DNA from: Hippea jasoniae
GTDB lineage: Bacteria > Campylobacterota_A > Desulfurellia > Desulfurellales > Hippeaceae
Direction of reading: 5' to 3'
DNA length: 55,102 bases
Assembly: GCF_000744435.1 (NCBI RefSeq)
Contig: NZ_JQLX01000001.1
Span: 1 to 55,102, forward strand
Shown in pieces: positions 17,725 through 28,184 of the stretch; the stretch's first letter is position 1, and every line of letters begins with the position of its first letter. The notes below the pieces were generated by a model. It was given only the letters and a program-made list of their open reading frames with translations, did not search any database and was not told where the DNA came from. The translations under genes and the position numbers were made by a program.

Positions 17725-19242
17725 ATGGATAAAATTGTTATTCTTGATTTTGGTTCTCAATACACACAGCTTATATCAAGGAAAATAAGGGAATTGGGCG
17801 TTTATACTGAAATTCTACCATACAATAAACCGGTTTTTGATGAAAATACAAAAGGCTTAATCTTATCTGGCTCACCCTACAGTGTTTACGAAAACGATGC
17901 CCCAATAGTGGATCAATCGATTTTTTCTAAGGGATTGCCTGTTCTTGGCATCTGCTACGGTATGCAGTTGATAGCCCATTTCTTTGGTGGAAAGGTATCA
18001 AAAGCACATAAATCTGAATACGGATTTGCCACCCTTGAGGTTGTAAAACCAAGTAAACTTTTAGAGGGTATGGATAAAACAGTTGTATGGATGAGCCACG
18101 GTGATAGATTAGAAAAACTGCCCGAAGGATTTGAGGCTATAGCCAGAACATCAAATTCACCTTTTGCAGCCATTGAAAATCTATCAAAAAAAATCTGGGC
18201 GGTGCAGTTTCACCCTGAGGTTTACCATACACAGAAAGGCAAGCAGCTTTTATCAAACTTCGTGCTTGACATCTGCAAAGCTAAAGCCAACTGGAATATG
18301 GAAAACTTCCTTGCCCAGCAGATAGAAACAATAAGAAAAACCGTGAAGGATAAAAGGGTTATTGGTGCAATAAGCGGCGGGGTGGATTCAACCGTTACAG
18401 CAGCAATACTTTCAAAAGCTATTGGTGATCAATTTGTAGGTGTTTTTGTAAATAACGGCCTGTTGAGAAAAAATGAAATAGAATATGTATTAAATGCCCT
18501 GAATAAACTCAAAATCAATGTAAGATACGAAGATGCTGAAAATCTGTTTTTAGACAGGCTCAAAGGCGTTATTGATCCCGAGCAAAAAAGAAAAATCATA
18601 GGTCATACCTTTATCGATGTATTTAAAAGGATCGCAGAGGATTATAAAGATGCTGAGTTTTTAGCTCAGGGTACACTGTATCCCGATGTGATTGAAAGTA
18701 CCTCTGTCAAAGGTCCATCGGCTACAATCAAAAGCCATCACAATGTGGGAGGACTACCCAAAGACCTTAAGTTTAAACTCATAGAACCCTTAAGGTTTCT
18801 TTTTAAAGACGAAGTCAGAAAATTGGGCAAAACTCTTGGCATCGACGATGAGTTTATCAACAGACACCCGTTTCCAGGTCCCGGGCTTGCCATTCGCATC
18901 ATAGGCGAAATCACAAAAGAAAAGCTCGATATCTTAAGAGAGGCTGATGCAATTGTTGTTGAAGAGATCAAAAAAGCCAATCTATACAACGATCTATGGC
19001 AGGCATTTGCAGTACTTCTGCCTGTCAGTAGCGTGGGTGTAATGGGAGATAAAAGAACCTACGAAAATGTGGTGGCAATAAGAATTATTGAAAGTGTCGA
19101 TGGTATGACTGCGGATTGGGCAAAAATACCCTACGAAGTATTAAACAACATCTCAACCCGTATTATAAACGAGGTTAAATCGATCAACAGGGTGGTTTAT
19201 GATATATCCTCAAAGCCACCATCAACAATAGAGTGGGAGTAG
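17725..19242 (+). CDS. guaA: GMP synthase (glutamine-hydrolysing)
   Basis: A 505-residue GMP synthetase that turns XMP into GMP with glutamine and ATP. The class I amidotransferase domain is at about 1-190, with the nucleophile Cys in [17 protein letters not shown] and the His/Glu pair in [10 protein letters not shown]. The ATP pyrophosphatase domain follows (P-loop [15 protein letters not shown] near 215). The C-terminal dimerisation domain has [16 protein letters not shown] and a STIEWE end. The length is standard and nothing is missing. It starts 5 bases after pmbA; the next gene starts directly at its stop. Confidence 0.98.
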   Translation: MDKIVILDFGSQYTQLISRKIRELGVYTEILPYNKPVFDENTKGLILSGSPYSVYENDAPIVDQSIFSKGLPVLGICYGMQLIAHFFGGKVSKAHKSEYGFATLEVVKPSKLLEGMDKTVVWMSHGDRLEKLPEGFEAIARTSNSPFAAIENLSKKIWAVQFHPEVYHTQKGKQLLSNFVLDICKAKANWNMENFLAQQIETIRKTVKDKRVIGAISGGVDSTVTAAILSKAIGDQFVGVFVNNGLLRKNEIEYVLNALNKLKINVRYEDAENLFLDRLKGVIDPEQKRKIIGHTFIDVFKRIAEDYKDAEFLAQGTLYPDVIESTSVKGPSATIKSHHNVGGLPKDLKFKLIEPLRFLFKDEVRKLGKTLGIDDEFINRHPFPGPGLAIRIIGEITKEKLDILREADAIVVEEIKKANLYNDLWQAFAVLLPVSSVGVMGDKRTYENVVAIRIIESVDGMTADWAKIPYEVLNNISTRIINEVKSINRVVYDISSKPPSTIEWE

Positions 19243-21465
19243 ATGGAGAAAATTAAAAAAACAAAAGAAAAAATAGCCACACAAACAACATCTATACTGC
19301 AAAAGATTTTTAATGAATATACAATAACACTGATATTCTTTGCCATTATTATATTCATAAACTTCCCTAAATCATCCTCAACCTTTTACAACCTTGAGGT
19401 GGGCAGCATCGCACCAAAAACGATACGCTCAACGGTTTCTTTGCTTGTTGAAGATAAAGAAGCAACCAAAAAGAAAATGGAAGAGGCGATGAACAATACA
19501 CCGCCTGTGTATGATTTCAACCCCGATGTAATATCAAATACTGTAAACAACTTAAAAAAGGCGTTGAGTATTCTAAAGGACAAAAATCAAAAAAACGCCA
19601 TGGAACAATTTTTCAAAATCCTTAAAATTAAACCGAGTAAAACACTGTTTTCAAGGGTTAGTAGATACGATCCAAATGATATTTTAGCTTTTTCAACACA
19701 GGCTCTCAATGAGCTTAAAAATATGTATATCGTTATATCCCTAAGACAGTTATATAAATTCAACCCGGATAAAATAATAATAAGAAACATCAAAAATCCC
19801 AAAAAGGAGATTTTAATAAGCAAAGATAGCGTCGTAGATATTACAAAGGCAAAGATTATCGTATACAACAAACTGAGATTGCTGGTGGATGATGCTGCAT
19901 TGCGCAATACAATCTGGGATTTAATCTCAAATCTCATAGCACCAAACCTTACTTTCAACTCACTTGCTACACAGCAGAAAAAACAGGAAGCTGCAAAAAA
20001 GGTAAATAAGGTGTTTTTCAAAATATCCAAAGGGGAGATTATCGTAAGGAGTGGTGATGTAATAACAAAAGCAGATTATGTTAAGCTGATGGCTCTTAAT
20101 TCTTTAAAACAGAAGCAAAACGCCTACCTAAAATTCATAGCTTCAATGTTAATATTTATCATCATAGCCATAGTTCTTTTCAGAGTTTATTACATCACCA
20201 AAGCCAAGAAAAACAAATGGCTGAGCAGGGTAAAAATGCTCGCCATCACAGAAACCCTGATCGTTATACAGGTATTGATTTTCAAGCTTTTTGCATACCT
20301 TGGCGGTGTTGTAAGTTTTTCGGCTGCAGATTTTCCGCAGTCGGCAATCCTGATGGGCATGCCCTATACGATAGCATCGATGATGCTTGCCATTATGGTG
20401 GACTTTGAGCTTGCCTTTCTTGTCTCGATATTGCTTGGCATAACATCCTCATTTATTGCTTCAGCAGAGATCACACCGATGATAGGCATATATGTATTTT
20501 TAGGCAACATCATAGCGGCCTTTGGTATTATCAGAGAAAAAACCCGCACAGGCATTATAAAATCCGGCCTGCTTGTGTCTTTAGCGAGCATATTTATGAT
20601 TTTACTGTTTTATTTGTTTAGAAACAACGAACTGGGCAAATCCACGCTGATCGAGGTAGGATTTGCCTTCTCTGGCGGCATCCTTTCGGCAATAATTGTA
20701 AGCGGCCTTCTGCCCGTATTTGAGTTTTTATTCAACATGACAACAGATATAAAACTGCTTGAGTTAGGAAACCTTAACAATCCTCTCTTAAAGGAGCTTG
20801 CAATCAAAGCCCCAGGTACATACCATCACAGCATCGTTGTATCATCACTTGCTGAGGCTGCTGCAAGTCAGATCGGAGCAAACCCATTGATAGCAAAAGT
20901 AGGTTCTTATTATCATGATATAGGCAAAATCAAAAAACCGATATACTTTGTAGAAAATCAAACAGATGGCTACAATCCTCACGATAACCTAAAACCCTCA
21001 ATCAGCGCCCTTATAATAAAAAACCATGTCAAATACGGTGTTGAAATAGCAAAGAAACACAGATTGGGCAATTACATCATTGATATAATCCAGCAACATC
21101 ACGGCACAAGCCTGATAAAGTACTTCTACAATAAGGCAAAAGAGAATGGACTAAATCCAAAAGAGGAGGATTTTAGATATCCCGGCCCAAAACCACAGAC
21201 AAAAGAGGCGGGTATAGTAATGATAGCCGATGAGGTTGAGGCTGCAAGCAAAACACTATCAAACCCCACCGTTGCTCATTTAAACGAATTTGTAAGGGAA
21301 ATTACAAACAATATCTTTTTAGATGGGCAGTTAGATGAGTGTGAGCTGACGCTTAAGGATTTAAACACAATTGTAGAAAGCTTTGTCAAGGTGCTTGTGG
21401 GTATCTTTCATCATAGAATAGAATATCCTGAAGAGCAAAAGAATGAACCTAACAGTAATCAGTAG
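19243..21465 (+). CDS. 7TM-HD (PgpH-like) phosphodiesterase
   Basis: A 740-residue membrane protein of the 7TMR-HD family. It has one N-terminal transmembrane segment (about 28-45), a large extracytoplasmic domain (to about 290), a seven-helix membrane block (about 295-490) and a cytosolic HD domain. The HD part has APGTYHHSIVVSSLAEAAA, YYHDIGKIKKPIYF and IIQQHHGTSLIKYFY, the expected metal ligands. Listeria PgpH in this family hydrolyses cyclic di-AMP; by analogy this may do so, but no cyclase gene is in the window. Its end overlaps ybeY by 23 bases, and YbeY and PgpH-like genes are often neighbours. Confidence 0.9.
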   Translation: MEKIKKTKEKIATQTTSILQKIFNEYTITLIFFAIIIFINFPKSSSTFYNLEVGSIAPKTIRSTVSLLVEDKEATKKKMEEAMNNTPPVYDFNPDVISNTVNNLKKALSILKDKNQKNAMEQFFKILKIKPSKTLFSRVSRYDPNDILAFSTQALNELKNMYIVISLRQLYKFNPDKIIIRNIKNPKKEILISKDSVVDITKAKIIVYNKLRLLVDDAALRNTIWDLISNLIAPNLTFNSLATQQKKQEAAKKVNKVFFKISKGEIIVRSGDVITKADYVKLMALNSLKQKQNAYLKFIASMLIFIIIAIVLFRVYYITKAKKNKWLSRVKMLAITETLIVIQVLIFKLFAYLGGVVSFSAADFPQSAILMGMPYTIASMMLAIMVDFELAFLVSILLGITSSFIASAEITPMIGIYVFLGNIIAAFGIIREKTRTGIIKSGLLVSLASIFMILLFYLFRNNELGKSTLIEVGFAFSGGILSAIIVSGLLPVFEFLFNMTTDIKLLELGNLNNPLLKELAIKAPGTYHHSIVVSSLAEAAASQIGANPLIAKVGSYYHDIGKIKKPIYFVENQTDGYNPHDNLKPSISALIIKNHVKYGVEIAKKHRLGNYIIDIIQQHHGTSLIKYFYNKAKENGLNPKEEDFRYPGPKPQTKEAGIVMIADEVEAASKTLSNPTVAHLNEFVREITNNIFLDGQLDECELTLKDLNTIVESFVKVLVGIFHHRIEYPEEQKNEPNSNQ

Positions 21466-21871
21466 ATTTGATAATTTTGAGTATACCCGATTGGTTGAGC
21501 AGTTTGGGAATTTTTTATACAAAAAACTGGATATACCTATAGAAAAAGAGGTTAATATTGTTTTGTGTGATGATAAAGAGATAGAAAAACTCAACAGGGA
21601 GTTTAAAAACAGGCAGGGTCCAACCGATGTGCTGAGTTTTTACGGCTATGATGAGCCAATCCTTGGTGATATTGTAATTTCTATTGAAACGGTTGAAAAA
21701 GATGCTAAGGAAAACAATAAAGACTTTTTAAAACATCTATTGTTTATAATAGCCCATGGTTTTTTACATTTACTTGGCTATACGCACGAAACAACAGAGA
21801 AGTTCAATGATATGATAAAAATCCAGAATCAATTGATAGAAGAATACTTTAATTTGGAGGAAAAACGATGA
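21443..21871 (+). CDS. ybeY: Endoribonuclease YbeY
   Basis: A 142-residue YbeY/UPF0054 protein that acts in 16S rRNA 3' processing and ribosome quality control. The family core is present: [20 protein letters not shown], shown here as [16 protein letters not shown], then [15 protein letters not shown]. The zinc motif reads [17 protein letters not shown]; the usual GYDH is GYTH here, with all three His kept. The ATG at 21443 lies inside the end of the 7TM-HD gene, and no later Met leaves the first strand whole. It overlaps cysE by 4 bases. Confidence 0.93.
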   Translation: MNLTVISRFDNFEYTRLVEQFGNFLYKKLDIPIEKEVNIVLCDDKEIEKLNREFKNRQGPTDVLSFYGYDEPILGDIVISIETVEKDAKENNKDFLKHLLFIIAHGFLHLLGYTHETTEKFNDMIKIQNQLIEEYFNLEEKR

Positions 21872-22677
21872 AAAATATTAAAAAGTTAGCCGTTGTAGCA
21901 ACAATAGGCACAACAGCTTATGTTTTATCAAAAAAAACAGGGGTTTTTGATACGATTAAAGAAGATATAGAGGTTGTCTTTGAAAGAGACCCTGCCGCAA
22001 GAAGCATCCCTGAGGTGATATTCTGTTATCCCGGTCTTCATGCGCTATGGTTTCACAGGGTTGCACATTTTCTTTGGGAGCACAATTTCAAATTCGCAGG
22101 CAGATTTCTATCCCATATAAGCCGCTTTCTTACGGGCATTGAAATCCATCCCGGTGCAAAAATCGGCAGAAGATTCTTTATAGATCACGGCATGGGTGTT
22201 GTTATAGGGGAAACAGCAGAAATAGACGACGATGTTACGCTATATCAGGGCGTCACACTGGGCGGCACAAGCCTTAAAAAGGTAAAAAGGCATCCAACGG
22301 TGGGTAAAAATGTCGTTGTTGGTAGCGGTGCAAAAGTTTTGGGAGCCTTAAAAATAGGTGATAATTCAAAAATCGGTTCAGGAAGCGTTGTCATTAGGGA
22401 TGTTCCAGAAAACTCAACCGTGGTGGGTATTCCTGCAAAGGTTGTTCAAAAGGAAAAAACCCAGAAAAAGATTGACCTTGAACACACAAAACTACCCGAT
22501 GTCGAAGGAAAGGTTATCAGATATCTTTTACATAGAATAGAGGAGCTTGAAAAAGAGATCACGGCTTTAAAAGAGGGTAAAACAGAAGAAATAGAAAAGG
22601 AGCGTAAAAAGGAAGCAGAAGAGCTCAAAAAGATAGAAAAGTATATAAAGAGCTACGAAATAGAGGGTTTAGACTAA
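21868..22677 (+). CDS. cysE: Serine O-acetyltransferase
   Basis: A 269-residue serine acetyltransferase, which makes O-acetylserine for cysteine synthesis. The N-terminal helical part has [20 protein letters not shown] and [11 protein letters not shown]. The left-handed beta helix has [39 protein letters not shown] and [13 protein letters not shown]. The C-terminal 60 residues form a Lys/Glu-rich likely coiled coil ([13 protein letters not shown]) that replaces the tail seen in E. coli CysE. A single hydrophobic stretch at 8-20 ([13 protein letters not shown]) may be a membrane contact. It overlaps ybeY by 4 bases and converges on tsaD with a 9-base overlap. Confidence 0.92.
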   Translation: MKNIKKLAVVATIGTTAYVLSKKTGVFDTIKEDIEVVFERDPAARSIPEVIFCYPGLHALWFHRVAHFLWEHNFKFAGRFLSHISRFLTGIEIHPGAKIGRRFFIDHGMGVVIGETAEIDDDVTLYQGVTLGGTSLKKVKRHPTVGKNVVVGSGAKVLGALKIGDNSKIGSGSVVIRDVPENSTVVGIPAKVVQKEKTQKKIDLEHTKLPDVEGKVIRYLLHRIEELEKEITALKEGKTEEIEKERKKEAEELKKIEKYIKSYEIEGLD

Positions 22678-23658
22678 CTTCAACGAAGGATATGCCTCAA
22701 CGGACGAATAATCATGGGTAGCTCTACCTAAATCAAGCGATGCAGCATAGGCTATCATCAGTGCATTATCGGTTGTCATTGAAAGTTGAGGTAAAACGAG
22801 TTTAATGTTGTTTTTTTGGGCTGTTTCTTCAAATACCGCCCTCAAATAGGAGTTTGCAGAAACACCGCCAGAAATTGACAGGATTTTGACACCAAAGGTT
22901 CTGGAAGCCTCTATACAGCGCTTAAGCAAAATTTCAATAGATGCCCTTTGAAACGAGGCTGCTATGTTGTTTATATCAGTTTTTGACAGCTTATCCATCT
23001 TTTTGACAAGATTTTTAACATGTGTCTTAACCCCGCTAAAGCTGAAATTAAAGGTTTTTTTGTCTTTCAACCCCTGAGGAATATTGAAACGATAAGGATC
23101 TGCTGTTTTTGACAACCTGTCTATAACAGGTCCACCAGGATACGACAAACCCAGAATTCTTGCCACTTTATCAAACGCCTCACCCACAGCATCATCCAAT
23201 GTTTTACCTAAAAGCTTGTATTTTCCAAAACCCTCAACCAAAAACAGATGTGTGTGACCTCCAGAGATAATCAAGGACAGAAAAGGATATTCGATCTTTC
23301 TACCAAAAAACGGAGCAAACATATGCCCCTCGATGTGATTTACGGGTATAATGGGTTTTTTTATGCTGTAGGCTAAAGCCTTTGCAAAACTAACACCAAC
23401 AAGCAAAGAGGGTGCAAGACCGGGTCCTATTGTGACGGCTATGTAGTCTATATCATCCAAAGTTGCATCAATATCCTTCAAGGCTTTTTTTGTTAAATGC
23501 CCTATAACCTCTGCATGTTTTCTTGCTGCAATCTCTGGTATTACACCGCCAAATTCAGCATGGATGTCTATTTGTGATGAGATAAGATTGGAAAATTTAT
23601 CTCCTTTTAAACAGGCAACAGATGTATCGTCGCAGGATGTATCAAAAGCTAATATCAT
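22669..23658 (-). CDS. tsaD: tRNA N6-threonylcarbamoyladenosine synthase TsaD
   Basis: A 329-residue Kae1/TsaD ATPase that transfers the threonylcarbamoyl group to A37 of ANN-decoding tRNAs together with TsaB and TsaE. The motifs are standard: [16 protein letters not shown] at the N-terminus, [11 protein letters not shown] and [10 protein letters not shown] with the metal-binding His residues, [13 protein letters not shown], and [13 protein letters not shown]. No TsaB or TsaE gene is in the window. It is the last gene of the long minus-strand run and overlaps the upstream deacetylase-like gene by 4 bases. Confidence 0.97.
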   Translation of the reverse strand: MILAFDTSCDDTSVACLKGDKFSNLISSQIDIHAEFGGVIPEIAARKHAEVIGHLTKKALKDIDATLDDIDYIAVTIGPGLAPSLLVGVSFAKALAYSIKKPIIPVNHIEGHMFAPFFGRKIEYPFLSLIISGGHTHLFLVEGFGKYKLLGKTLDDAVGEAFDKVARILGLSYPGGPVIDRLSKTADPYRFNIPQGLKDKKTFNFSFSGVKTHVKNLVKKMDKLSKTDINNIAASFQRASIEILLKRCIEASRTFGVKILSISGGVSANSYLRAVFEETAQKNNIKLVLPQLSMTTDNALMIAYAASLDLGRATHDYSSVEAYPSLKLV

Positions 23659-24392
23659 TGTAGAACAAACAATACATTAACAAGGTATTTTTTTAGTTGC
23701 GGTTTCATTTCGTTTAACGCCTCAAGTGTTTTAACATTGCAATGCCCGATAGCAACGACATTGTTGTATTTATCAAGCAACTTAATCGCCCTTTCTATCT
23801 CTTTTTTTATATACCCAACCTGCTTTATATCATCCAAAAAAACCCTTCTTCTCTGACAGGGCACACCAAATCGATCAGCCTCAATACAACCCAAAGAACC
23901 CACAATAGTAGCAGAGTCTATAAAAAACATTTTGTTTTCTTTCAAAAAATCCATAATATAGTCAAGGTGTCTTCTATCCTTTAAAATTTTAGAGCCCATA
24001 TGGTTGTTTAAACCTACAGCATCAGGGATCCTTTTTTTTGCTCTGTTTAATAAATAAAATGTTTGACTCCTCGTTGTCCAGGTGTAGATAGCATCTTTGC
24101 CTGGATTTTCTTTTGGATAACTCATAGGCTGACTGGGCATATGAATCATAACTACAAATCCGTTTTTTGCAAATTCACTGGACAGAGCAGTGCTGTAAGG
24201 TGCATCGGGTAAAAAAGAAAACGCAAGGGGTAAATTCAGCCTCTCAAAACCCCTTGCAAGGTTTACATCATAACCCATATCGTCAATCACGATGGCAAGT
24301 CTTTTCTTTTTTAGGAAAAACAGAGAACTTGCCGCAAATGAAGATATAGAAAACAGCAAAACAATAACAATTAATGCGATCTTCTTGAGCAA
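23655..24392 (-). CDS. Divergent polysaccharide deacetylase family protein
   Basis: A 245-residue secreted or membrane-anchored protein. A Lys-Lys start and hydrophobic stretch (4-22) look like a signal anchor. The rest matches the divergent polysaccharide deacetylase (DUF610/YibQ) family: RLAIVIDDMGYDVNLARGF, LPLAFSFLPDAPYS, VMIHMPSQPM, GLNNHMGSKIL and VAIGHCNVKTLEAL. Its place beside an EnvC-like activator and the CtpA protease is the usual one for this family and suggests a part in cell-wall splitting or envelope control. Its start overlaps ctpA by 22 bases. The enzymatic activity is unproven for the family. Confidence 0.88.
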   Translation of the reverse strand: MLKKIALIVIVLLFSISSFAASSLFFLKKKRLAIVIDDMGYDVNLARGFERLNLPLAFSFLPDAPYSTALSSEFAKNGFVVMIHMPSQPMSYPKENPGKDAIYTWTTRSQTFYLLNRAKKRIPDAVGLNNHMGSKILKDRRHLDYIMDFLKENKMFFIDSATIVGSLGCIEADRFGVPCQRRRVFLDDIKQVGYIKKEIERAIKLLDKYNNVVAIGHCNVKTLEALNEMKPQLKKYLVNVLFVLQ

Positions 24393-25618
24393 ACTATATC
24401 CTCCGCTTTCAATAGCTCAACAGCCCTTAACAGCTGATAATCGTTCTTTAGCTCTTTTGTCAAGTTATCTTTACCCTTTACATTTTTATTGCTGTTATTG
24501 GCATTTGGATTGTTTAGATGATGAATCAGATTGCTTTCTCTCAATGTGTATTGAGGATTGATCGGCACAATCTTTGCCTGTCTTACAACAATATCCGGCT
24601 CAATACCCACAGCCTGAATACTTCTGCCAGATGGTGTATAATACCGTGCTGTTGTAAGCCTTAAAGCGGAACCATCACTTAAAGGAATAATCGATTGAAC
24701 AGAACCCTTACCAAAACTTTTTGTACCCATAATAATCGCCCTTTTGTGATCTTTAAGGCATCCTGAAACAATCTCTGCTGCACTGGCTGTTCCTGAATTT
24801 ATCAAAACAACTATTGGATATGCAGGCTCTGTGCCGTCGTTATGGGCATAGAAATATTGAACATCACTTTTTCTCCTGCCCCTGATAGAAACTATAACGC
24901 CTTTTTTTATAAAAATATCACTTACAGCAACAGCTTCTCTTAACAATCCACCCGGATCGTTTCTTAAATCTATAACAAGACCATCGATATTACCCAGCTT
25001 TTTTAAAGCCTTTTTAAGTTCCTTTGCCGTTCCATCCTGAAATTGTGCAATCTTTACATATCCGATGTTGCCGTATTTTTTATACTTAACACTTTTTACA
25101 TGGATAATGGCCCTTGTTATAGTAACATCAAACGGCTTGTTTTTGCCTTCCCTTAGAATTGTGATTGTAACCTTCGTGCCGGGTTTGCCTCTTAGAAGCT
25201 TAACAGCCTGATTCAGCGTCATACCGAAAGTGCTTTCACCGTTGATCTTGATAATCTTATCGCCTGCTTTAATACCCGCTTTATATGCAGGCGTATCATC
25301 GATAGGTGAAACAACGGTTACAATCCCATCCTTCATCGTTACAACCATACCAAGGCCGCCAAACTTTCCGGTCGTTTGAATTTTAAGCTCCTTATACTCA
25401 TCTTTGGTCATATAGGAAGAGTGTGGATCAAGCGAGCTTACCATTCCCTTTATGGCATCGTTTATTAGCTGAACCTCACTAACATTATCCACATAGTTTT
25501 GCTGTATAATGGCCATTACCTTGGCAAAAATCATCAGTTTTTGATATTTGTCAACAGCAAAAGCCTGACAGTAGGATAACAATATAAAGGCTACTGCAAC
25601 AAAAAAAGCCTTCTTCAT
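24371..25618 (-). CDS. ctpA: C-terminal processing peptidase (S41, CtpA-type)
   Basis: A 415-residue periplasmic serine protease with a signal peptide (cleavage likely after SYCQAFA, about 22). A PDZ domain lies at about 85-170 (KAGIKAGDKIIKINGEST). The S41 catalytic domain has VIDLRNDPGGLLREAV, then the Ser of NSGTASAAEIVSGCLK and the Lys of GTKSFGKGSVQS, which form the Ser-Lys pair. The C-terminal 60 residues are Asn-rich and low in conservation. It directly follows the EnvC-like gene with a 4-base overlap. S41 proteases here often trim murein hydrolases or envelope proteins. Confidence 0.95.
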   Translation of the reverse strand: MKKAFFVAVAFILLSYCQAFAVDKYQKLMIFAKVMAIIQQNYVDNVSEVQLINDAIKGMVSSLDPHSSYMTKDEYKELKIQTTGKFGGLGMVVTMKDGIVTVVSPIDDTPAYKAGIKAGDKIIKINGESTFGMTLNQAVKLLRGKPGTKVTITILREGKNKPFDVTITRAIIHVKSVKYKKYGNIGYVKIAQFQDGTAKELKKALKKLGNIDGLVIDLRNDPGGLLREAVAVSDIFIKKGVIVSIRGRRKSDVQYFYAHNDGTEPAYPIVVLINSGTASAAEIVSGCLKDHKRAIIMGTKSFGKGSVQSIIPLSDGSALRLTTARYYTPSGRSIQAVGIEPDIVVRQAKIVPINPQYTLRESNLIHHLNNPNANNSNKNVKGKDNLTKELKNDYQLLRAVELLKAEDIVCSRRSH

Positions 25619-26754
25619 CTTAAAAACCTCCTATCAAGAAATGTTAAAGGATCAATCGGCTGCGAATGCCTTCTTATCTCAAAATGCAATACATTCTTAG
25701 AAAGCCTGCCTATACAGCTATATCGCCTGACCACCTCGCCTTTTTTAACAATAGGATTCAATCCTCCATATACGGTATAATAGCCATTTAGATGATTAAC
25801 TATAACAACACCCCCATATCCTGGCAAAACACCAACAAAATCCACTCTACCGTATGCGATCACCCTGACGCAGCTGTGTTGCTTTGATTTTATATCAATT
25901 CCATCGTTTCTTGTATAGACTTTAAATAAAGGATCGTATTTTCTCCCAAATCGGCTTATAACCCTGCCTTCAACAGGAGGCTTTATTTTACTTCTTAGCA
26001 GGCTAAACTCCCTTTCAATCAACGCCTTATTAATTTTTTTGCCTGCTATGGCCTTTTGTTTTCTTTTCTTTTCTTCCTCTATAATTCTTTTAAGCAAAGC
26101 TTTTAGATTTTGCTGTTTTTTTGTAAGCTCTTTGATCTGAGCAAGGTATAGCTGTTTTTGTTTTTCTGCTTTTTTGGCAAGCAGGGCCAAAGCCTGCTTT
26201 TGAAGATTAAGGTTATTCTGCTGTGTTTTAATACCCGCAATAAGGTTCTGTTTCTTTTTAAGTAAACTATTTAAAGCTACAATCCTCTTTTTTAGGTATT
26301 CCCTTTTGTCGATATAGTTGTTAATCCTTTTTTGCATGTAATCTGTAACATAGCCGTTCATATAACCATACCACACGCCTTTTGAATAGTATGGTCCCAC
26401 TTTTGAATACATATAATACTCTTTTAGCTCATCAAACAACTGCTCTTTCTTCTGATTCAAATCAACACTCACAGTAGCAATCTCTTTTTTTAGTTTTGAT
26501 ATTCTTCTGTTTAGCAAAATCAGGTCCTTCTGCATCGTTTCTATCTTTTTCTTTAAGTAGGATATCCTTCTATCTGTTGATTTTATCTGGTTCAGAATCG
26601 ATGCATATCTGTTTCTTATCTTTTCGTAGTCTACCTTTTTTCTGTTAAGTTCTGCATTAATATTTTGAAGTTTTTTCTGGATGGAGATCTTTTTAAAGGC
26701 AAAAGATGGAAAGGCAATCAAAAGGATAAGCAAAGCTATACTAAATTTTTTCAT
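25615..26754 (-). CDS. EnvC-like murein hydrolase activator
   Basis: A 379-residue periplasmic protein: signal peptide (MKKFSIALLILLIAFPSFAF), long coiled coil (about 25-245) and a C-terminal LytM/M23 domain. The LytM zinc residues are altered: the usual H-x-G-x-D reads NDGIDI and the HxH reads VLHFEI, so it should be a non-catalytic activator as in E. coli EnvC. EnvC is recruited and opened by FtsEX to switch on amidases at the septum. I choose the ATG at 26754 because it gives a clean signal peptide; an in-frame start 12 bases upstream also exists. It overlaps ftsX by 14 bases. Confidence 0.9.
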   Translation of the reverse strand: MKKFSIALLILLIAFPSFAFKKISIQKKLQNINAELNRKKVDYEKIRNRYASILNQIKSTDRRISYLKKKIETMQKDLILLNRRISKLKKEIATVSVDLNQKKEQLFDELKEYYMYSKVGPYYSKGVWYGYMNGYVTDYMQKRINNYIDKREYLKKRIVALNSLLKKKQNLIAGIKTQQNNLNLQKQALALLAKKAEKQKQLYLAQIKELTKKQQNLKALLKRIIEEEKKRKQKAIAGKKINKALIEREFSLLRSKIKPPVEGRVISRFGRKYDPLFKVYTRNDGIDIKSKQHSCVRVIAYGRVDFVGVLPGYGGVVIVNHLNGYYTVYGGLNPIVKKGEVVRRYSCIGRLSKNVLHFEIRRHSQPIDPLTFLDRRFLR

Positions 26755-27571
26755 CGCTGAAAACAAACACGATTAGACAGGAAAGAAATGTAAAAAACAT
26801 ACCAATCAGGGCATTCAACACAAACATATTGTTGCGATTTAGCTCAAACAGCTTTGTGCCTAAATAGGGCAGGTATCCATATTTTGTATACAACACATAA
26901 AACACAACCACAGAAAATATTAGAAAAACAACACCGCTTAAAACCGGTTTAAAAACATCCTTTAAAAACAATTTAAAGATCACAAATCGCTTTATACCAA
27001 AAAACTTCAATGTATCGTAATCGTTTTTTCTGCTTGAGTAAAAAATAGTCATTATTGAAACAAATACGATAAACTCCACGCTGTAGAGCACGCTTAAAAC
27101 GACCCTTGAAAAGTAGATAAACCTGTTATGCAGGGTCTCTATCTCTTTTAGGACATCGACAGGGTATTTAATAGCGATAATTGAAGCGTTGTTTAGTTTG
27201 TCTTTAAACACCTTAAACTGCTTTAGTGTTGTAAAAGACGGCTCAAAGAAAATCTCTATAGAGTAGGGAAAGGGATTATAGCCAAACAGCTTTTTGTCTA
27301 TTGAAAACTTTTTAAGCATGGCATCCATCGCCTCTTTCTTATCTATAAGCTTTACCTTTCTTACGCCTTTGTACTGCAGAATATTATTTGCGATTGTCTG
27401 GGCTAAAGATTTTGAGACATTATCGGATAGAAAAACATACATCGGCGTGGAGCTTTTTTTCTTCTGTAAAAAATCGTTGAATGCAAAAAAAATACTCATC
27501 AATATGCTCATAGTAAAAACAAACGATATAAACACAAAAAACAGGGCAACTTTTACATTATCACGCCTCAA
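26741..27571 (-). CDS. ftsX: Cell division protein FtsX
   Basis: A 276-residue membrane protein of the FtsX type. It has an N-terminal transmembrane helix (about 8-30), a periplasmic domain (about 35-155) and three more helices near 165-185, 200-235 and 245-270. Such proteins pass an ATP-driven signal from cytosolic FtsE to periplasmic EnvC-type activators. Sequence recognition is modest because FtsX is variable; the order ftsE-ftsX-envC supports it strongly. It overlaps ftsE by 11 bases. Confidence 0.85.
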   Translation of the reverse strand: MRRDNVKVALFFVFISFVFTMSILMSIFFAFNDFLQKKKSSTPMYVFLSDNVSKSLAQTIANNILQYKGVRKVKLIDKKEAMDAMLKKFSIDKKLFGYNPFPYSIEIFFEPSFTTLKQFKVFKDKLNNASIIAIKYPVDVLKEIETLHNRFIYFSRVVLSVLYSVEFIVFVSIMTIFYSSRKNDYDTLKFFGIKRFVIFKLFLKDVFKPVLSGVVFLIFSVVVFYVLYTKYGYLPYLGTKLFELNRNNMFVLNALIGMFFTFLSCLIVFVFSDEKI

Positions 27572-28184
27572 TATTCAACTCCACATCAAAAAACTCATCA
27601 TCGATGCTATTTATGGATGTCAAAAGGAATGTAATGCCTTTTTCTTTATTCAAATGCTTAAACAGTTCAATTACCTTTCTTTTATATTCCTCAGACAGAT
27701 ACCTGAATGGCTCATCAGCCACCACAAGAGGAAAATTGTAGATAATGCCACGCACGATATTAACAAGAGATTGCTCGCTAATAGAAAGCTCGCAGGGGTA
27801 TTTATCCAGTAGATATCCTATATTCAACATCTCAAATATCTCATCGGATAGGTAAAGATTTCTCTTTGTAAGCCTTGTAATAGCCGATAGATTCTCTTTT
27901 ATTGTCATCGTTGAAATAAGCCTGATATCCTCAAAGATGATACCTAAATATCGACGCAGAAGAAGAATGCCAGAATAGTTCAAATCCGATACATTAAAAT
28001 CAAACACCCTCACAAAACCACTGTCGGGCTTTTGTGCACCGTATATCATTTTAACAATCGTGCTTTTGCCTCTTGATTGGGGCAGAATAATCTGATTTAT
28101 GCGATTTGGCACCACTCTGAAGTTCAAAGATCTAAACAGGACTTTACCGCTATAGCTTTTTGATACATCTATAAACTCAACCAT
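27561..28184 (-). CDS. ftsE: FtsE-like ABC ATPase with altered nucleotide motifs
   Basis: A 207-residue ABC-type nucleotide-binding subunit just upstream of ftsX, hence FtsE. The fold landmarks are recognisable but many motifs are changed. Walker A reads LPQSRGKST, with Gly lost at its first position but the GKST kept. The Q-loop reads FEDIRL (FQDFRL is usual). The LSGGEQ signature reads LSISEQ. The D-loop reads RYLS, and the switch His position reads LTSINS. Walker B (PLVVADEP) is intact. The frame is open and the length is nearly normal, so it is not simply a pseudogene. It may bind ATP but hydrolyse it poorly. It overlaps the transketolase gene by 8 bases. Confidence 0.82.
   Translation of the reverse strand: MVEFIDVSKSYSGKVLFRSLNFRVVPNRINQIILPQSRGKSTIVKMIYGAQKPDSGFVRVFDFNVSDLNYSGILLLRRYLGIIFEDIRLISTMTIKENLSAITRLTKRNLYLSDEIFEMLNIGYLLDKYPCELSISEQSLVNIVRGIIYNFPLVVADEPFRYLSEEYKRKVIELFKHLNKEKGITFLLTSINSIDDEFFDVELNIEA

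Noticed and set aside
25615-26754. Active LytM endopeptidase
   Set aside because: The zinc-binding His residues are replaced (NDGIDI and VLHFEI), as in EnvC activators.
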